Positions 20,019 through 20,398 of a DNA stretch of 20,398 nt are shown here, in pieces. Below the pieces are notes generated by a model, which did not search any database, was not told the DNA's origin, and saw only the letters and a list, made by a program, of their open reading frames with translations. Position numbers and translations under genes: made by a program. The stretch's first letter is position 1. Every line of letters starts with the position of its first letter. The DNA is taken from assembly GCF_000499385.1 (NCBI RefSeq), contig NW_013654537.1:1-20398 (forward strand), written 5' to 3'. Source of the DNA: Eimeria necatrix (Eukaryota; Apicomplexa; Conoidasida; Eucoccidiorida; Eimeriidae).

Positions 20019-20398
20019 ATGTATATTTCTAAAAAAAGACTATTTGTAAACACACTTTGGCAATGCAACTTGTTCGTGGAAGATTGGGCTGTGGCGCGTG
20101 ATTGCAGAGACAGTTCATGCAAACGCGCCCGCGCATTTTTGAAATTTGAAGGGAGTGCGTGGCAAGGTTATCAGGGTGCTCCATATTTGCTGCTATGCCC
20201 GGAATCAAGCTGTACGGAGGTCCGTGTACCAGAGCCACACATTGTTTGGCAACCTGTGCATGCACTAAGTTTGACGGTGGTTCTTTCGCTCAGGTATCTA
20301 CTGGGTTTGTGGCTGTGGACGAAGGCAAGAGATAACGGATGGTCTGGGGTAGCTAGGAGAGAGCGCACTCTGCTCTACCACTTGCATGGTCGCTTGTT
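20019..20398 (+). CDS. Open frame running off the right edge, uncertain
   Basis: The frame is free of stops from 19923 to the window end (158 codons), with the first ATG at 20019. The translation is rich in tryptophan, leucine and cysteine (for example YLLGLWLWTKARDNGWSG) and shows no known motif. Another plus frame and two minus frames are also open in parts of this segment. G+T-rich sequence lacks many stops by composition, so this may be chance. It would count as the 5' part of a gene only if the frame continues beyond 20398. Confidence 0.15.
   Translation, partial: MYISKKRLFVNTLWQCNLFVEDWAVARDCRDSSCKRARAFLKFEGSAWQGYQGAPYLLLCPESSCTEVRVPEPHIVWQPVHALSLTVVLSLRYLLGLWLWTKARDNGWSGVARRERTLLYHLHGRL

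Noticed and set aside
1..20398. CRISPR array, insertion sequence, rRNA or viral insert
   Set aside because: No regularly spaced repeats, transposase or reverse transcriptase motifs, rRNA landmarks or viral proteins were seen on either strand.

Overview
The window looks like nuclear DNA of a coccidian apicomplexan of the Eimeria/Cyclospora type. This is inferred from near-balanced base composition, one large intron-containing gene with glutamine-rich tracts encoded by CAG-type runs, and long stretches without convincing genes. No bacterial, phage or viral signature was seen.

Layout. Positions 1-276 and 11701-11987 form a diverged inverted duplication. Each arm carries a tRNA-Arg(CCU) sequence, transcribed outward from the enclosed segment. 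The left copy (154-226, minus) folds as a normal 73-nt tRNA. The right copy (11751-11835, plus) has its T loop expanded by 12 nt through repetition of the hexamer TTCGAG, so it is probably a pseudogene. Between the arms, on the minus strand, lies the only gene identified with confidence: a CHL1/DDX11-type iron-sulfur superfamily 2 DNA helicase. It is reconstructed here as four exons (10741 to 6378, about 1083 residues) joined by phase-1 introns, with a possible fifth, upstream exon at 11436-11319. The left interval (277-6377) has no recognisable gene. It holds a cluster of perfect hairpins (2712-2801), a 26-bp tandem repeat (2794-2845), a 125-bp tandem duplication (3001-3245) and one weak small ORF (4842-5111).

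Right of the inverted repeat the sequence is mostly non-coding. Exceptions are a short minus-strand ORF or terminal exon with protein-like composition (13292-13485) and a plus-strand ORF (15055-15510) for a small secretory protein with signal peptide, one membrane span and an acidic tail. The last 2-3 kb is G+T-rich on the plus strand and contains short duplications, several GCATGC motifs and an open frame running off the right edge.

The genes form no evident pathway. The helicase is a housekeeping genome-stability protein (sister-chromatid cohesion, by family knowledge), the tRNA serves translation, and the membrane protein is probably a lineage-specific secretory product. Exon boundaries are read by eye from splice consensus, frame and remembered family motifs; no alignment or search was run.
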